A stretch of 36,452 nt of DNA from Magnetospirillum sp. (GCA_016212565.1 JACRFY010000117.1:1-36452), one strand, 5' to 3'; counted from the first letter of the stretch, positions 1 through 9,605 are shown. Made by a program: numbers and translations. Notes: a model not told the origin generated them from the sequence alone.

Positions 1-1
1 C

Positions 2-613
2 CGCGCCCGCATCGCCCACGGTATCGCCGCCAGCTTCGTCGCCGCCATGGTCCAGTCCGCCGTCGCCGTCGCCGCCATCGCCATCCTTGCCGGCGCCCTG
101 GCCCTGGCGCCGGCGGCGGTGATGGACAAGGCGGCGTGGCTGGAGGTCGGCTCGTTCGCCATGATCGCCGCGGTGGGGATGGTCATGACCTGGCGCAGCC
201 TGACCGGCCGCAGCGGCTGCGGGCATGCCCACCATCACCCTGGCGCGGGATGCTGCGCCGATCACCACCACCACCACGACGATCCCCGCGGCCTGATGGC
301 CGCCGCCGCCGCGGTCGGCTTCCGCCCCTGTTCGGGCGCGCTTCTGGTGCTGCTGTTCACCTGGGCCAACGGCATCGCCTGGGTCGGCGTCGCCGCCACC
401 TTCGCCATGGGCATCGGCGTCGGGCTGACGGTGTCGGGGATCGGGCTCGGCGCCCTGGGTCTCAACCGCGCCGTCGAGCGCCTGACCGGCGGCTCGCGCT
501 GGGCCGGGCGGCTGTCCTCGGCCCTCGCCCTGGCCGGCGCTCTGGCGGTGACCGTTCTGGGGTTGGCGATGCTGGCCGGCAGTCTGATCGACGGGCCGGC
601 TTTGACGGGGTGA
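2..613 (+). CDS. NicO/RcnA-type nickel-cobalt transporter, 3' part
   Basis: The reading frame is open from base 2, so the gene enters from the left edge and its 5' end is missing; the ATG at 47 in the ORF track is internal. The visible part has hydrophobic segments, a His-rich hydrophilic loop (HAHHHPGAGCCADHHHHHDD) and the segment GFRPCSGALLVLLF, which is typical of the NicO family of inner-membrane Ni2+/Co2+ permeases and effluxers. The His/Cys loop fits metal binding on the way to the channel. Whether it imports or exports metal cannot be told from this part. It ends just before a minus-strand gene, with the two genes convergent and abutting. Confidence 0.8.
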   Translation, partial: RARIAHGIAASFVAAMVQSAVAVAAIAILAGALALAPAAVMDKAAWLEVGSFAMIAAVGMVMTWRSLTGRSGCGHAHHHPGAGCCADHHHHHDDPRGLMAAAAAVGFRPCSGALLVLLFTWANGIAWVGVAATFAMGIGVGLTVSGIGLGALGLNRAVERLTGGSRWAGRLSSALALAGALAVTVLGLAMLAGSLIDGPALTG

Positions 614-982
614 CTATCCCACCCAGCCATCCCGGCGGGTGAAGACGGCGAGGATGCGCTCGGCGCGGCGCAGCAGGGCCCGGTCCTCGGCGGGGAAGCG
701 GCGCATGAACTCGACCCGGCGTTCCCAGATCTCCAGCATGTCGCGCGGCCGGTCGGGCGCCGCCCGCTCGCCGGTCAGCGCGCCGATGGTGGCGTCGTAG
801 TGAGGATGCAGCTCGCTGGGAAAGCCGGCCATGCGGAACTCGGCCCAGGTCAGGGCGCCGGAGAGATAGAGTTCGTGGACGATCTCGGCAAAGCGCCGCG
901 GCGAGACGGCGCGCAGGTTGTCGCCGGCCGGTGCCGGCAGGGCCAGCACCGGTTCGACGCGGAGCGCCGGCGACACGCCCAT
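614..982 (-). CDS. Conserved hypothetical protein (122 aa)
   Basis: Soluble protein with no signal peptide or membrane segment. Residues about 28-65 (RRFAEIVHELYLSGALTW followed by a FPSELHPHYD segment) form an amphipathic helical motif, followed by a charged helical C-terminus. It resembles small proteins I associate with Rhodospirillales genomes, but I know no function. The gene immediately upstream on the same strand (987-1325) ends 4 bases before this ATG and carries a related motif, so the two probably form a two-gene operon of diverged paralogs. Confidence 0.6.
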   Translation of the reverse strand: MGVSPALRVEPVLALPAPAGDNLRAVSPRRFAEIVHELYLSGALTWAEFRMAGFPSELHPHYDATIGALTGERAAPDRPRDMLEIWERRVEFMRRFPAEDRALLRRAERILAVFTRRDGWVG

Positions 983-986
983 GCGC

Positions 987-1325
987 CTAGCCCGTCCGCG
1001 TCGGCGACACCGGCAGCCGCGGCGCCAGGGGCTCGGCCAGGGCGCGGGCCAGTTCGGGCAGCGTGCCGAAGGCCTGCAATTCCTGCAGGGTCAGCGTGCC
1101 TTCGCAGAACAATTCTCGAACCAGCGCCGCCAGTTCCACTGGCGTCGGGTGAGGAGGGTGAGTCGGCGGCGTCAACGGTGGCACGCGGATCGCGACCGGC
1201 GCGGCGGCGCTGTAGGCGAGGACCGCCGTCTCGGTGTTGGTCCAGTCGGGGGCGAAGTCGAAAGTCACGGCGCCCGTCTCCTGTTCAAGGGGTTCTCCCG
1301 CCCCCATGTCAATGGCAAGCGCCAT
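987..1325 (-). CDS. Hypothetical protein, upstream partner of the 614-982 gene
   Basis: The track ORF starts at 1490, but its first 55 residues are Arg/Cys/Pro-rich and look like non-coding translation. I place the start at the ATG at 1325 (112 aa); an ATG at 1307 is also possible, and neither has a strong ribosome binding site. The C-terminal part (VELAALVRELFCEGTLTLQE) resembles the RFAEIVHELYLSGALTWAEF motif of the next gene, suggesting an old duplication. The middle is Pro/Thr-rich and probably a linker. Function unknown. Confidence 0.5.
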   Translation of the reverse strand: MALAIDMGAGEPLEQETGAVTFDFAPDWTNTETAVLAYSAAAPVAIRVPPLTPPTHPPHPTPVELAALVRELFCEGTLTLQELQAFGTLPELARALAEPLAPRLPVSPTRTG

Positions 1326-1525
1326 GCCAGCCTGCGGGGCCAACGTCGCTGCCGTCCACCGCCGCGCCACCCGGCAAGTTCTGCCGGAGAGGAGGCATAA
1401 TCTGCCGGGCGAGGGGCAACATCGACCGGGGGGGACCCTGCACCTCACGGGGGATGCGGCATTGAACCCCTGGTGGCGCGCCGTGTGCAATGTATAATGG
1501 ATCGCTTTTCCCGTGGAGGACTGGG

Positions 1526-2329
1526 ATGATTCGACGTCTGGGCGCAGCGGCCGCCGGAGCCGTGCTTGGTGTCCTGGTCTTCGGCCCGGTCGCGGCCGCT
1601 CCCGCCGATCTGGCGCCGCACCGGGCGGTCTACGACATGCGTCTGGCGACCACCCGATCCGGCAGCGGCATCGTCGGCGCCACCGGCACCATGTCCTACG
1701 AGTTCACCGACAGCTGCGACGGCTGGACGGTCGAGAACCGCATTGCCATCACCTACGCCTATACCGAGGGCGGCGAGGCGATCTCGACCACCGATTTCCT
1801 GACCTGGGAATCCAAGGACGGTCTCAAGTACCGCTTCCGCCTGCGCAACACCCGCGACGGCCAGGTCACCGAGGAGGTCGAGGGCACCGCCGAGCTGAAG
1901 GGCCGCGGCCAGGGCGGCACCGCCCGCTTCACCCGTCCCGAGGTGGTCTCGGTGGCGCTGCCCAAGGGCACGGTGTTTCCCACCGATCACACGGCGCGGC
2001 TGATCGACGCGGCGCAGACCGGGTCGCGCTCGTTCTTCCGCGTCGTCTTCGACGGTTCGGGCACCGAAGGCCCCTACGAGGTCAACGCCCTGATCGGCCG
2101 TCCGCTGGCGCTGCCGGCCAATGGCGGCAATTCCTTGACCGCCGCCCCGGCGTGGCCGATGCGCCTGGCCTTCTTCCCCGTCGCCAGCAAGGATGCGGCG
2201 CCGGATTTCGAGATGGCGCTCGACTACGTCAACAACGGCATCGCCCGCGACATCGTCCAGTCGTTCAAGAATTTCAGCCTCAAGGGCCGGCTCCAGCACG
2301 TCGAATCCCTGCCGCGGCGCGGCTGTTGA
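1526..2329 (+). CDS. eipB: EipB-like periplasmic cell-envelope integrity protein (DUF1849)
   Basis: A 267-aa secreted protein. I chose the ATG at 1526 because GGAGGA lies 5 bases upstream; the track start at 1490 has no such site. A signal peptide (MIRRLGAAAAGAVLGVLVFG, then PVAAA) is followed by APHRAVYDMRL and by SYEFTDSCDGW, characteristic of the DUF1849/EipB family, a periplasmic beta-spiral protein needed for envelope integrity in alphaproteobacteria. The family has a conserved disulfide between an early Cys and one near the C-terminus. Here those would be the Cys in DSCDGW and the last residue (RRGC), so the protein ends exactly on its partner cysteine. The coding end runs into a 24-bp tandem repeat. 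Confidence 0.75.
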   Translation: MIRRLGAAAAGAVLGVLVFGPVAAAPADLAPHRAVYDMRLATTRSGSGIVGATGTMSYEFTDSCDGWTVENRIAITYAYTEGGEAISTTDFLTWESKDGLKYRFRLRNTRDGQVTEEVEGTAELKGRGQGGTARFTRPEVVSVALPKGTVFPTDHTARLIDAAQTGSRSFFRVVFDGSGTEGPYEVNALIGRPLALPANGGNSLTAAPAWPMRLAFFPVASKDAAPDFEMALDYVNNGIARDIVQSFKNFSLKGRLQHVESLPRRGC

Positions 2330-2395
2330 CGGCGTCGCGGCGCGGCTGTTGACGCGCATCGCGGCGCGGCTGTTGACGCGCATCGCGGCGCGGCG
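2313..2395 (+). repeat. Tandem repeat (23-24 bp, about 3.5 copies) spanning the eipB stop codon
   Basis: The unit CGCGGCGCGGCTGTTGACG plus 4-5 bases recurs at 2313-2335, 2336-2359 and 2360-2383, with a partial copy to 2395. The first copy contains the last codons and stop of eipB (RRGC-stop), so each later copy repeats the end of the gene including a TGA. Copies two and three are identical. This looks like replication slippage that duplicated the gene terminus. Confidence 0.85.
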
Positions 2396-2462
2396 GCCGG
2401 GAACGGGTGGACAACCGTTGCCGGGGCACCGATACTGTGCCCCCACGCCCGAAGGAGCCGTC

Positions 2463-3557
2463 ATGTCCGCTGCCGAGACCACCCCAGAAGCGGAGATCGC
2501 GCGCCTGTCGGCGATCGTAGCCCAATATCGTACCGAGGCTGCCGCCGATCCCGAGTCGCTGTTTCCGGGACTGGCCGATTCGCTGGTGGCGCTGGGCGCC
2601 CGGCTGGCCGATGTCGGCCGCGGCGAGGAGGCGTTGGCCGCGACCCAGGAGGGCGCCGAGCAGTTCCGCGCCCTGAGCGAAAGCGACCCGGCGACCTTCA
2701 CCGTCCATCTCGCCTCGGCGCTCAACAACCTGTCCAACCGCCTGACCGAGGCCAACCGCGACGGCGAAGCCCGCGGTGCCGGCGATGAGGCGGTGCGGCT
2801 GGCCGAGCGTGCGGTGGTCGACCATCCGGCGCAGGCCCGCTTCGTGTGGGTGTCGTCGCTGATGAACCAGGCCGGGCGGTCGTGGCGGGTGCTCGACAGC
2901 GAGCGGGCCTTGGCCGACATGACCGTTGCCGTCGACGTGTTCCGCGAGGGCGGGGCCGATACCACGCCGTTCCTCAACGTGATGATCGAGGCCCTCCACC
3001 GCAACGCGATGGCCTTGACCGAGGCGCAGATGTGGCCGGAGGCGGTGGCCATCCGCCGCCTGACCGGCAGGTGCTTCCCGCCGCCGGTCCCGGCCGCGGT
3101 CCATCACCTCGAAGCCCTGACCCTGGAGCAGGCGGCCTTCGCCGCCAGCCGCGATGGCCGGCCCGGCGATTCGTTGCCCCTGGCCGAGGAGGCGGCGCAG
3201 ATCGCCGCCAGCATCGCCGCCGCCGAGCCCGACGAATACCGCCTGTTCCACGCCCAGACCCTGGGCAGCCTGGCCAGCCGCCAGTACGAAGCGCAGGCGA
3301 TGTCCGAGGCGATGGAATCGGCGATCCAGGCGATCCAGCTTTTCCAGGACGTGGCCCAGACCGACGCCGCGGCGGCGGTGGTGCCGCTGGCGATGACGCT
3401 GGAGACCTTTGCCGCCATCCTCACCGCGCTGGGCCATGGCGAACAGGCCGACGCGGTGCGCACCCAGCGCGACCAGTTGCTGGCCGCGGCCGACGAACTG
3501 GAAAGCGCCCAGGGCGGCAATGGCGGCGGCTGCGGCGGCGGTTGCAGCTGCGGCTGA
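2463..3557 (+). CDS. TPR-like helical repeat protein with Gly/Cys-rich C-terminal tail
   Basis: The ATG at 2463 has AAGGAG about 6 bases upstream; the track start at 2193 lies inside eipB and is not used. The 364-aa product has no signal peptide or membrane segment. It is made almost entirely of Ala/Leu-rich helix pairs with TPR-like spacing (for example SALNNLSNRLTEANRDGEAR), suggesting a cytoplasmic protein-interaction scaffold. The last 14 residues are GGNGGGCGGGCSCG, a flexible tail with three cysteines that could bind metal or be modified. I know no named family with this tail. The gene converges with the ROK kinase, 2 bases apart. Confidence 0.75.
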   Translation: MSAAETTPEAEIARLSAIVAQYRTEAAADPESLFPGLADSLVALGARLADVGRGEEALAATQEGAEQFRALSESDPATFTVHLASALNNLSNRLTEANRDGEARGAGDEAVRLAERAVVDHPAQARFVWVSSLMNQAGRSWRVLDSERALADMTVAVDVFREGGADTTPFLNVMIEALHRNAMALTEAQMWPEAVAIRRLTGRCFPPPVPAAVHHLEALTLEQAAFAASRDGRPGDSLPLAEEAAQIAASIAAAEPDEYRLFHAQTLGSLASRQYEAQAMSEAMESAIQAIQLFQDVAQTDAAAAVVPLAMTLETFAAILTALGHGEQADAVRTQRDQLLAAADELESAQGGNGGGCGGGCSCG

Positions 3558-3559
3558 AC

Positions 3560-4465
3560 CTACGGCCACAGCCACGCCGCACCGCGGACACCCGACGAAT
3601 CGCCGTGGACCGGGGGGACCAGTCGGGTGTCGACGGTGTCGGAGAAGACGTAGCGTCCCCACAGGCGCGGCACCGTCTCGTAGAGCGCCGCGATGCGGCT
3701 CAGTCCGCCGCCCAGCACCACCACCTGCGGGTCGAGGACGTTGAGCACCGTCGCCAGCGCCCGCGCCAGCCGCTCCTGATAGCGTGCCAGGGCGGCCACC
3801 GCCGGCGGATCGCCGGATTCGGCCAGGGCGGCCACTTCGGCACCGCTCAACCCGCCACCGTGGTCGCGGGCCAGGGCCGGGCCGGACAGGAAGGTCTCGA
3901 TGCAGCCGGACTTGCCGCAATAGCAGGGGGGGCCGGGCCGTTCGTCGTCGGTCGGCCCGGGGAGGGGATTGTGGCCCCACTCACCGGCGATGGCGTTGGG
4001 GCCGGCGAGCAGGCGGCCATGGACGACGATACCGCCGCCGACCCCGGTGCCGAGGATGACGCCGAAGAGCGTCGCCGCGCCCGCTCCGGCGCCGTCGCTG
4101 GCCTCGGAGAGGGCGAAGCAGTCGGCGTCGTTGGCCAGCCGCACCGGCCGGCCCAGCGCTTCGGCGAGATCGCGGTCGAACGGCTTGCCGATCAACCAGG
4201 TGGAATTGGCGTTCTTGATCAGGCCGCTGCGGGGACTGACGGTGCCGGGAATGCCGATTCCCACGCTCCCGGCAGCCCCCAGCTCCGCCTCCAGTGCCTC
4301 GACCAGCCCCTTGACGGTGGCCACGGTGCCGTCGTAGCTGCCCCGCGCGGTGGCGACGCGGCGGCGGGCCAGTTCCCGGCCGCCGAGGCGATCCAAGGCG
4401 ATGGCCTCGGTCTTGGTGCCGCCGAGATCGATGCCGAGGCGAAGGGCAAGAGGCGTGGGCGACAT
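3560..4465 (-). CDS. ROK-family sugar kinase (fructokinase-like)
   Basis: A 301-aa cytoplasmic kinase expected to phosphorylate a hexose such as fructose, glucose or N-acetylglucosamine with ATP. The N-terminus has the phosphate-binding motif GIDLGGTKTEAIAL. NDADCFALSEA carries the catalytic Asp. GTGVGGGIVVHGRLLAGPNA and GEWGH are ROK signature segments, and CYCGKSGCIE is the family zinc-binding motif. The ATG at 4465 is preferred over the TTG at 4483 because the family starts just before GIDLGGTK. The closest type in my judgement is the bacterial fructokinase (Mak) branch, but substrate cannot be fixed from sequence alone. Confidence 0.88.
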   Translation of the reverse strand: MSPTPLALRLGIDLGGTKTEAIALDRLGGRELARRRVATARGSYDGTVATVKGLVEALEAELGAAGSVGIGIPGTVSPRSGLIKNANSTWLIGKPFDRDLAEALGRPVRLANDADCFALSEASDGAGAGAATLFGVILGTGVGGGIVVHGRLLAGPNAIAGEWGHNPLPGPTDDERPGPPCYCGKSGCIETFLSGPALARDHGGGLSGAEVAALAESGDPPAVAALARYQERLARALATVLNVLDPQVVVLGGGLSRIAALYETVPRLWGRYVFSDTVDTRLVPPVHGDSSGVRGAAWLWP

Positions 4466-4504
4466 CCGAAACCTGCACTCCAATGCGCACTATTCAACGG
4501 ATAT

Positions 4505-4518
4505 GATACTTCCGTATC
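4505..4518. promoter_or_regulatory. Short palindrome in the divergent gap upstream of the ROK kinase gene
   Basis: GATACTTCCGTATC is a 5-4-5 perfect inverted repeat in the 137-bp divergent gap between the ROK kinase gene (minus) and the small ORF at 4603 (plus). Its position 40 bases ahead of the kinase start is suitable for an operator, but no regulator gene adjoins it and the site may be chance. Confidence 0.25.
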
Positions 4519-4602
4519 TCCGGCCTATGGTGACCTATCGCCTTCCGCAGGGCCGGTCTACCATGATGGTGGGAATGGGTTCGCGTCCGGCGGAGATCGA
4601 CG

Positions 4603-4848
4603 ATGCTGTCATGCCTGACGGTTCTGGGACGAGCGGCAAGCGCATTCCACAACGGCGACGGTGCCGAGGGGCGCCGGATGCTGGGAGCCATCGCCGCCTG
4701 CCCGTTCCGTGAAACCTGCTCGGCCCGTCCGGTCTGCACCACCGCCGCCCGTGGAATCACGCAGGCGTTGCGGGCGGAAATGAAGCGGTTGTCGGCGATG
4801 CCGCCGGTGGTCGACAAGCCGACCGTTCCGGTTCTGCCGGCGGAATAG
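4603..4848 (+). CDS. Small hypothetical protein with several Cys (81 aa)
   Basis: The ATG has GGAG 7 bases upstream (4592-4595). The product contains a central ACPFRETCSARPVC segment with three closely spaced cysteines and a Pro-rich end. The overlapping minus-strand ORF (4494-4904) has the low-complexity look of a shadow. The gene sits alone between the divergent ROK kinase and the convergent purN, 12 bases before the purN stop. Function unknown; a metal-binding role is only a possibility suggested by the cysteines. Confidence 0.45.
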   Translation: MLSCLTVLGRAASAFHNGDGAEGRRMLGAIAACPFRETCSARPVCTTAARGITQALRAEMKRLSAMPPVVDKPTVPVLPAE

Positions 4849-4860
4849 ACCGCGCCGGCG

Positions 4861-5508
4861 TCAGGGCGCCGGGTTGACCAGTGCCCCGGTCGGCCCGGGG
4901 GCATCGACCACCACGCGTTCGCCGTCCATCCGCACCCGGCCTTCGGCCAACAGCCGCAACGCCAGCGGATAGATGCGATGCTCCTGTTCGAGAACGCGGG
5001 CGGCCAGGGTGTCTTCGTCGTCGCCCGGCAGCACCGGAACCGCCGCCTGGACGAGGATCGGGCCGTCGTCGAGTTCGGGCGTCACCAGATGAACGGTGCA
5101 GCCGTGCAGCTTGACCCCTGCCTCCAGGGCTCGGCGATGGGTGTGCAGGCCCTTGAAGGCCGGCAGCAGCGCCGGATGGACGTTGATCAGCCGCCCCGCC
5201 CACTTGGCGGCGAAGGCCGGGGACAGCAGGCGCATGAAGCCGGCCAGGCAGACGATGTCGATGCCGGCATTGGTGAGAATGGCGTCGACGGCCGCGTCGA
5301 AGGCTTCCCGCGAGGGAAAGTCCCGGTGCGGCAGCGACAGCGCCGGCACCCCGGCCTTTTCCGCCCGCTCCAGGGCATAGACCCCGGGAACATTGGAGAG
5401 CACCAGGGCGATTTCCGCCGGGTACGCATGGTCGGCGGCGGCGTCGAGCAGCGCCTGGAGGTTGCTGCCTCGTCCCGACACCAGAACGCAGACGCGCCGT
5501 CTCGTCAT
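4861..5508 (-). CDS. purN: Phosphoribosylglycinamide formyltransferase (GART)
   Basis: A 215-aa enzyme of de novo purine synthesis that transfers the formyl group of 10-formyl-THF to GAR. The protein starts MTRRRVCVLVSGRGSNLQAL at the ATG at 5508, right for the family; the track ORF extends upstream only because the frame stays open through purM. INVHPALLPAFKG contains the catalytic Asn/His region, and PELDDGPI the catalytic Asp region. It follows purM with a 2-base gap on the same strand, so the two are almost certainly co-transcribed and translationally coupled. Confidence 0.95.
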   Translation of the reverse strand: MTRRRVCVLVSGRGSNLQALLDAAADHAYPAEIALVLSNVPGVYALERAEKAGVPALSLPHRDFPSREAFDAAVDAILTNAGIDIVCLAGFMRLLSPAFAAKWAGRLINVHPALLPAFKGLHTHRRALEAGVKLHGCTVHLVTPELDDGPILVQAAVPVLPGDDEDTLAARVLEQEHRIYPLALRLLAEGRVRMDGERVVVDAPGPTGALVNPAP

Positions 5509-5510
5509 CG

Positions 5511-6626
<1,116 letters not shown>

Positions 6627-6683
6627 TTTTCGGTTGGCCGCACCTCCGGGTCGCCGAAGATACTCCAACCTCGACGGTTTGCA

Positions 6684-7766
6684 ATGCCTTCTCTCAGCCG
6701 CATCGTCCTCGCGCTGGCGCTGTTCGCAGCCCTGCTGCTCCCCCCGCCGGCGCGCGCCCAGAGCGCGGTCGACGCCTTCCAGGTCAAGGGCATCGACGTC
6801 GACGTCACCGCCGCCAACGTTTCCGCGGCCAAGGAACAGGCGATCGCCGACGGGCAGCGCCAGGCCTTCCGTATCCTGCTCGAGCGCATCACCGTCGCCT
6901 CGGATCACGGCCGTCTGCCCAAGGTCGACGGCACCCAGTACGTGCGCGACTTCGCCATCGACCAGGAGCGGTCGTCGAGCGTGCGCTACATCGCCGCGCT
7001 GTCGGTGCGTTTCAATGCCGCGGCGGTGAAGAAGCTGCTGCGCGACGCCGGCATTTCCTATGCCGAGGTGCGCGCCCGCACGGTGGTGATGGTCCCGGTG
7101 CTCAAGATCGCCGGCCGCGCCCTGTTGTGGGACGATCCCAACCCGTGGCGTGCGGCATGGACCGCCCAGTCGGGCAACGGGCTGGTGCCGCTGACCGTGC
7201 CTTCCGGCGAGCTGGCCGACGTCCAGGCCATCACCGCCGAGCAGGCGCTGGCCGGCGACAGCCAGCACCTGCAGATGCTGGGGGCCCGTTTCCGCACCGG
7301 CGAGGTGATGGTGGCCACCGGCACCCTGACCAACGAGGGCCGCCGCCTGGAGGTCTCGCTGTCCGCCACCGCCGGGGCGCCGAAGCCGTTTGATTCGGTG
7401 GCTTACGCCGCCACCGAGGGCGAGACCGCCGATGCCCTGATGGCGCGGGCGGTGCGCGACGTCGCCCGCGCCATCGACACCGTCTACAAGCAGCCCAACA
7501 TGCTGCATTTCGACCGCTCGGCGACCCTGTCGGCGCTGGCGCCGCTGTCCGGCCTCGACGACTGGCTGGCGGTGCGCGAGCGCCTGGGCCGGGTTTCCCA
7601 GGTGCGCGGCTACGAGGTGGTGTCGCTGTCCAGGGCCGAGGCCGCCCTGGTGCTGCATGTGGTCGGCGATCCCGAGGAGGTGAGGGCGGCGCTCGGTCGC
7701 GCCGGTCTGGGGCTGGAGTGGAGCGACGGCTATTGGACCATGCGGCCGGCGGCCGCCCAACGGTGA
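6684..7766 (+). CDS. DUF2066-type exported protein
   Basis: A 360-aa protein starting at the ATG at 6684, where a clear signal peptide begins ([20 protein letters not shown], ending PARAQS). The mature part matches my memory of the DUF2066 family, exported proteins of unknown function found upstream of the CDP-alcohol transferase / AI-2E permease / Hda block in alphaproteobacteria. The segment [16 protein letters not shown] near the start is family-like. It is divergent from purM and 4 bases from the next gene, so it heads a plus-strand operon. Confidence 0.75.
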   Translation: MPSLSRIVLALALFAALLLPPPARAQSAVDAFQVKGIDVDVTAANVSAAKEQAIADGQRQAFRILLERITVASDHGRLPKVDGTQYVRDFAIDQERSSSVRYIAALSVRFNAAAVKKLLRDAGISYAEVRARTVVMVPVLKIAGRALLWDDPNPWRAAWTAQSGNGLVPLTVPSGELADVQAITAEQALAGDSQHLQMLGARFRTGEVMVATGTLTNEGRRLEVSLSATAGAPKPFDSVAYAATEGETADALMARAVRDVARAIDTVYKQPNMLHFDRSATLSALAPLSGLDDWLAVRERLGRVSQVRGYEVVSLSRAEAALVLHVVGDPEEVRAALGRAGLGLEWSDGYWTMRPAAAQR

Positions 7767-7770
7767 GCGA

Positions 7771-8319
7771 TTGCGCCATCTCCCCAACATTCTGACCCTG
7801 TTGCGCCTGGCGGCGGTCCCGGTGACGGTGTGGCTGATGGCGATGGACGAGATGGTGGGAGCCTTCTGGCTGTTCGTCGCCGCCGGCATCACCGATGGGC
7901 TCGACGGCGCCATCGCCCGCCTGTTCGACGCCCGCACCCGCCTCGGCGCGGTGCTCGACCCGCTGGCCGACAAGGTGCTGCTGGTCGGCATCTTCGTGAC
8001 GCTGGGCGTGGGCGGCCAGCTGCCGCTGTGGCTGGTGGTGCTGGTGGTGCTGCGCGACGTGGTGATCGTGCTGTACGCCCTGGTCTACCTGCTGGCCGGC
8101 GGCGCCACCGGCACGCCGCTGCTGATCTCGAAGATCAACACCGCCGCCCAGATCGTCCTGGCGGCCGCGGTGCTGGCGCGGCTGGGGCCGGGCTGGGGCG
8201 GCGAGACGCTGACCGAGGCGCTGGTCACCGTGGTCGCCGCCACCACCATCGCCTCCGCCGCCGCCTATCTGGTCGCCGCCAGCCGCTCGATTCCCGCCAC
8301 CGACGCGGGAGGGAGTTGA
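7771..8319 (+). CDS. CDP-alcohol phosphatidyltransferase family membrane protein
   Basis: A 182-aa inner-membrane enzyme that joins CDP-diacylglycerol to an alcohol in phospholipid synthesis. The signature DG-x2-AR-x8-G-x3-D-x3-D is intact in [27 protein letters not shown]. The N-terminus [20 protein letters not shown] is typical of PgsA-like members. The start appears to be the TTG at 7771, 4 bases after the DUF2066 stop, because no ATG or GTG in frame fits. Product could be phosphatidylglycerophosphate or another phospholipid. The DUF2066 gene is cotranscribed upstream; a REP-like element follows. Confidence 0.85.
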   Translation: MRHLPNILTLLRLAAVPVTVWLMAMDEMVGAFWLFVAAGITDGLDGAIARLFDARTRLGAVLDPLADKVLLVGIFVTLGVGGQLPLWLVVLVVLRDVVIVLYALVYLLAGGATGTPLLISKINTAAQIVLAAAVLARLGPGWGGETLTEALVTVVAATTIASAAAYLVAASRSIPATDAGGS

Positions 8320-8388
8320 CCGCGGCGGGGAATCGTGATCAGTCATGGACTAGGCCCTCGCTTGCGAGGATGCGTGGTCTCCGGGTTT

Positions 8389-8493
8389 CGTCATCCCCGC
8401 GAAGGCGGGGATCCACGGGGCGGCACGGGCGATGGACGATGTCCGGCATCTCCTTTGTCCGCGGCATGGATCCCCGCCTTCGCGGGGATGACG
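8389..8493. repeat. REP-like element: 27-bp perfect inverted repeat
   Basis: Arms at 8389-8415 and 8467-8493 are exact reverse complements, starting CGTCATCCCCGCGAAGG. Each arm also folds on itself (ATCCCCGC / GCGGGGAT). This matches the widespread proteobacterial GTCATCCCCGCGAAGGCGGGGATCC family of dispersed palindromes. It sits in the 227-bp gap between the CDP-alcohol transferase and the AI-2E permease genes and may act as a transcript-stabilising or terminating stem. Confidence 0.9.
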
Positions 8494-8546
8494 GAGACGC
8501 GGTGTCCGGCATCCGCGAGCGGGCTTTTTCGACGGAGACCGTTCGG

Positions 8547-9605
8547 ATGACCTCGGCGCAACGCTTCCGCTTCTGGGCCATCGGATTGGCCGCGTTCCTG
8601 GTCACGCTGTACGTGCTGCGCGGCATGCTGCTGCCGTTCGTCGCCGGCATGGCCATCGCCTACTTCCTCGACCCCCTGGCCGACCGCCTGGAGCGGGTCG
8701 GGCTGTCGCGGATGGCGGCGACGGCGTTGATCACCGGGGTCTTCTTTTCGCTCGGCGTGCTGCTGGTGGTGCTGCTGGTGCCGGTGATCGAGGAGCAGGT
8801 GCTGGCCTTCGTCCACCGCGTGCCCGATTACGTCGATTCGCTGTCCCAGCGCCTGGAGCCCTACATCCGCGACATCAAGCGCCGGCTGTCGCCGCGCGAC
8901 ATCGAGCGCCTGCGTTCGTCGGTGGGCGAGTATGCCGGCACCGCCGCCGCCTGGGTGTTGCAGGTGGCCAAGAGCGTGCTGACCGGCGGCTTCGCCATCG
9001 TCAACGTGGTGATGCTGCTGTTCATCACGCCGGTGGTCACCTTCTACCTGCTGCGCGATTGGGATTGCATGGTGGCCAAGGTCGACCATTGGCTGCCGCG
9101 CGACCATGCCGATACCATCCGCACCCAGTTGAAGGAGATCAACCGCACCCTGTCCGGCTTCATCCGCGGCCAGGCGCTGGTGTGCCTGTTCCTCGCCACC
9201 TTCTACGGCCTGGGGCTGACGCTGGTGGGTATCGACCTCGGCCTGGTGATCGGCCTGGCCTCGGGCGCCCTGTCCTTCGTCCCCTATCTCGGCACCCTGT
9301 CGGGACTGGTGGTGTCGGTGGCGGTGGGCATCGCCCAGGATCCCGACCTGACCCTGCCGGCGCTGGCCGCCGGGGTGTTCGTGGTCGGCAACGTCATCGA
9401 GGGCAATTTCCTCACCCCCAAGCTGGTCGGCGACAAGGTCGGCCTGCACCCGGTCTGGGTGATGTTCGCCCTGCTGGCCGGCGGAGCTCTGTTCGGCTTC
9501 GTCGGCCTGATCGTCGCCGTGCCGGTGGCGGCGGTGATCGGCGTCCTGGCCCGCTTCGCCCTGGTCCGCTATCTCCAGAGCCCCCTCTACCGGGGTCACG
9601 AGTGA
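8547..9605 (+). CDS. AI-2E family transporter / PerM-like permease
   Basis: A 352-aa polytopic inner-membrane protein. The ATG at 8547 has GGAG about 9 bases upstream; the longer track ORF runs back through the REP element and is not credible. The N-terminal membrane segments (LLPFVAGMAIAYFLDPLADR) and the C-terminal FVPYLGTLSG and NFLTPKLVGDKVGLHPVWV are hallmarks of the AI-2E/PerM family. Members differ in substrate (AI-2 export, Na+/H+ exchange), so I assign no substrate. The stop overlaps the GTG start of hda (GAGTGA). Confidence 0.88.
   Translation: MTSAQRFRFWAIGLAAFLVTLYVLRGMLLPFVAGMAIAYFLDPLADRLERVGLSRMAATALITGVFFSLGVLLVVLLVPVIEEQVLAFVHRVPDYVDSLSQRLEPYIRDIKRRLSPRDIERLRSSVGEYAGTAAAWVLQVAKSVLTGGFAIVNVVMLLFITPVVTFYLLRDWDCMVAKVDHWLPRDHADTIRTQLKEINRTLSGFIRGQALVCLFLATFYGLGLTLVGIDLGLVIGLASGALSFVPYLGTLSGLVVSVAVGIAQDPDLTLPALAAGVFVVGNVIEGNFLTPKLVGDKVGLHPVWVMFALLAGGALFGFVGLIVAVPVAAVIGVLARFALVRYLQSPLYRGHE

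Noticed and set aside
2313-2395. CRISPR-like look of regularly spaced repeats after eipB
   Set aside because: Units are directly adjacent without spacers; it is a simple tandem duplication. No cas genes are present.
2280-3980. 566-aa minus-strand ORF
   Set aside because: Antisense to eipB, the TPR gene and part of the ROK gene; Arg/Gly/Pro-rich translation without motifs.
4494-4904. 136-aa minus-strand ORF upstream of the ROK kinase
   Set aside because: No ribosome binding site or motif and it overlaps the small plus-strand ORF, whose start has GGAG; the plus-strand reading is only moderately better.
8335-8550. 71-aa plus-strand ORF with the peptide RHPREGGDPRGG...AAWIPAFAGMTE
   Set aside because: It is the translation of the REP inverted repeat; such peptides arise from the palindrome and are not evidence of a gene.
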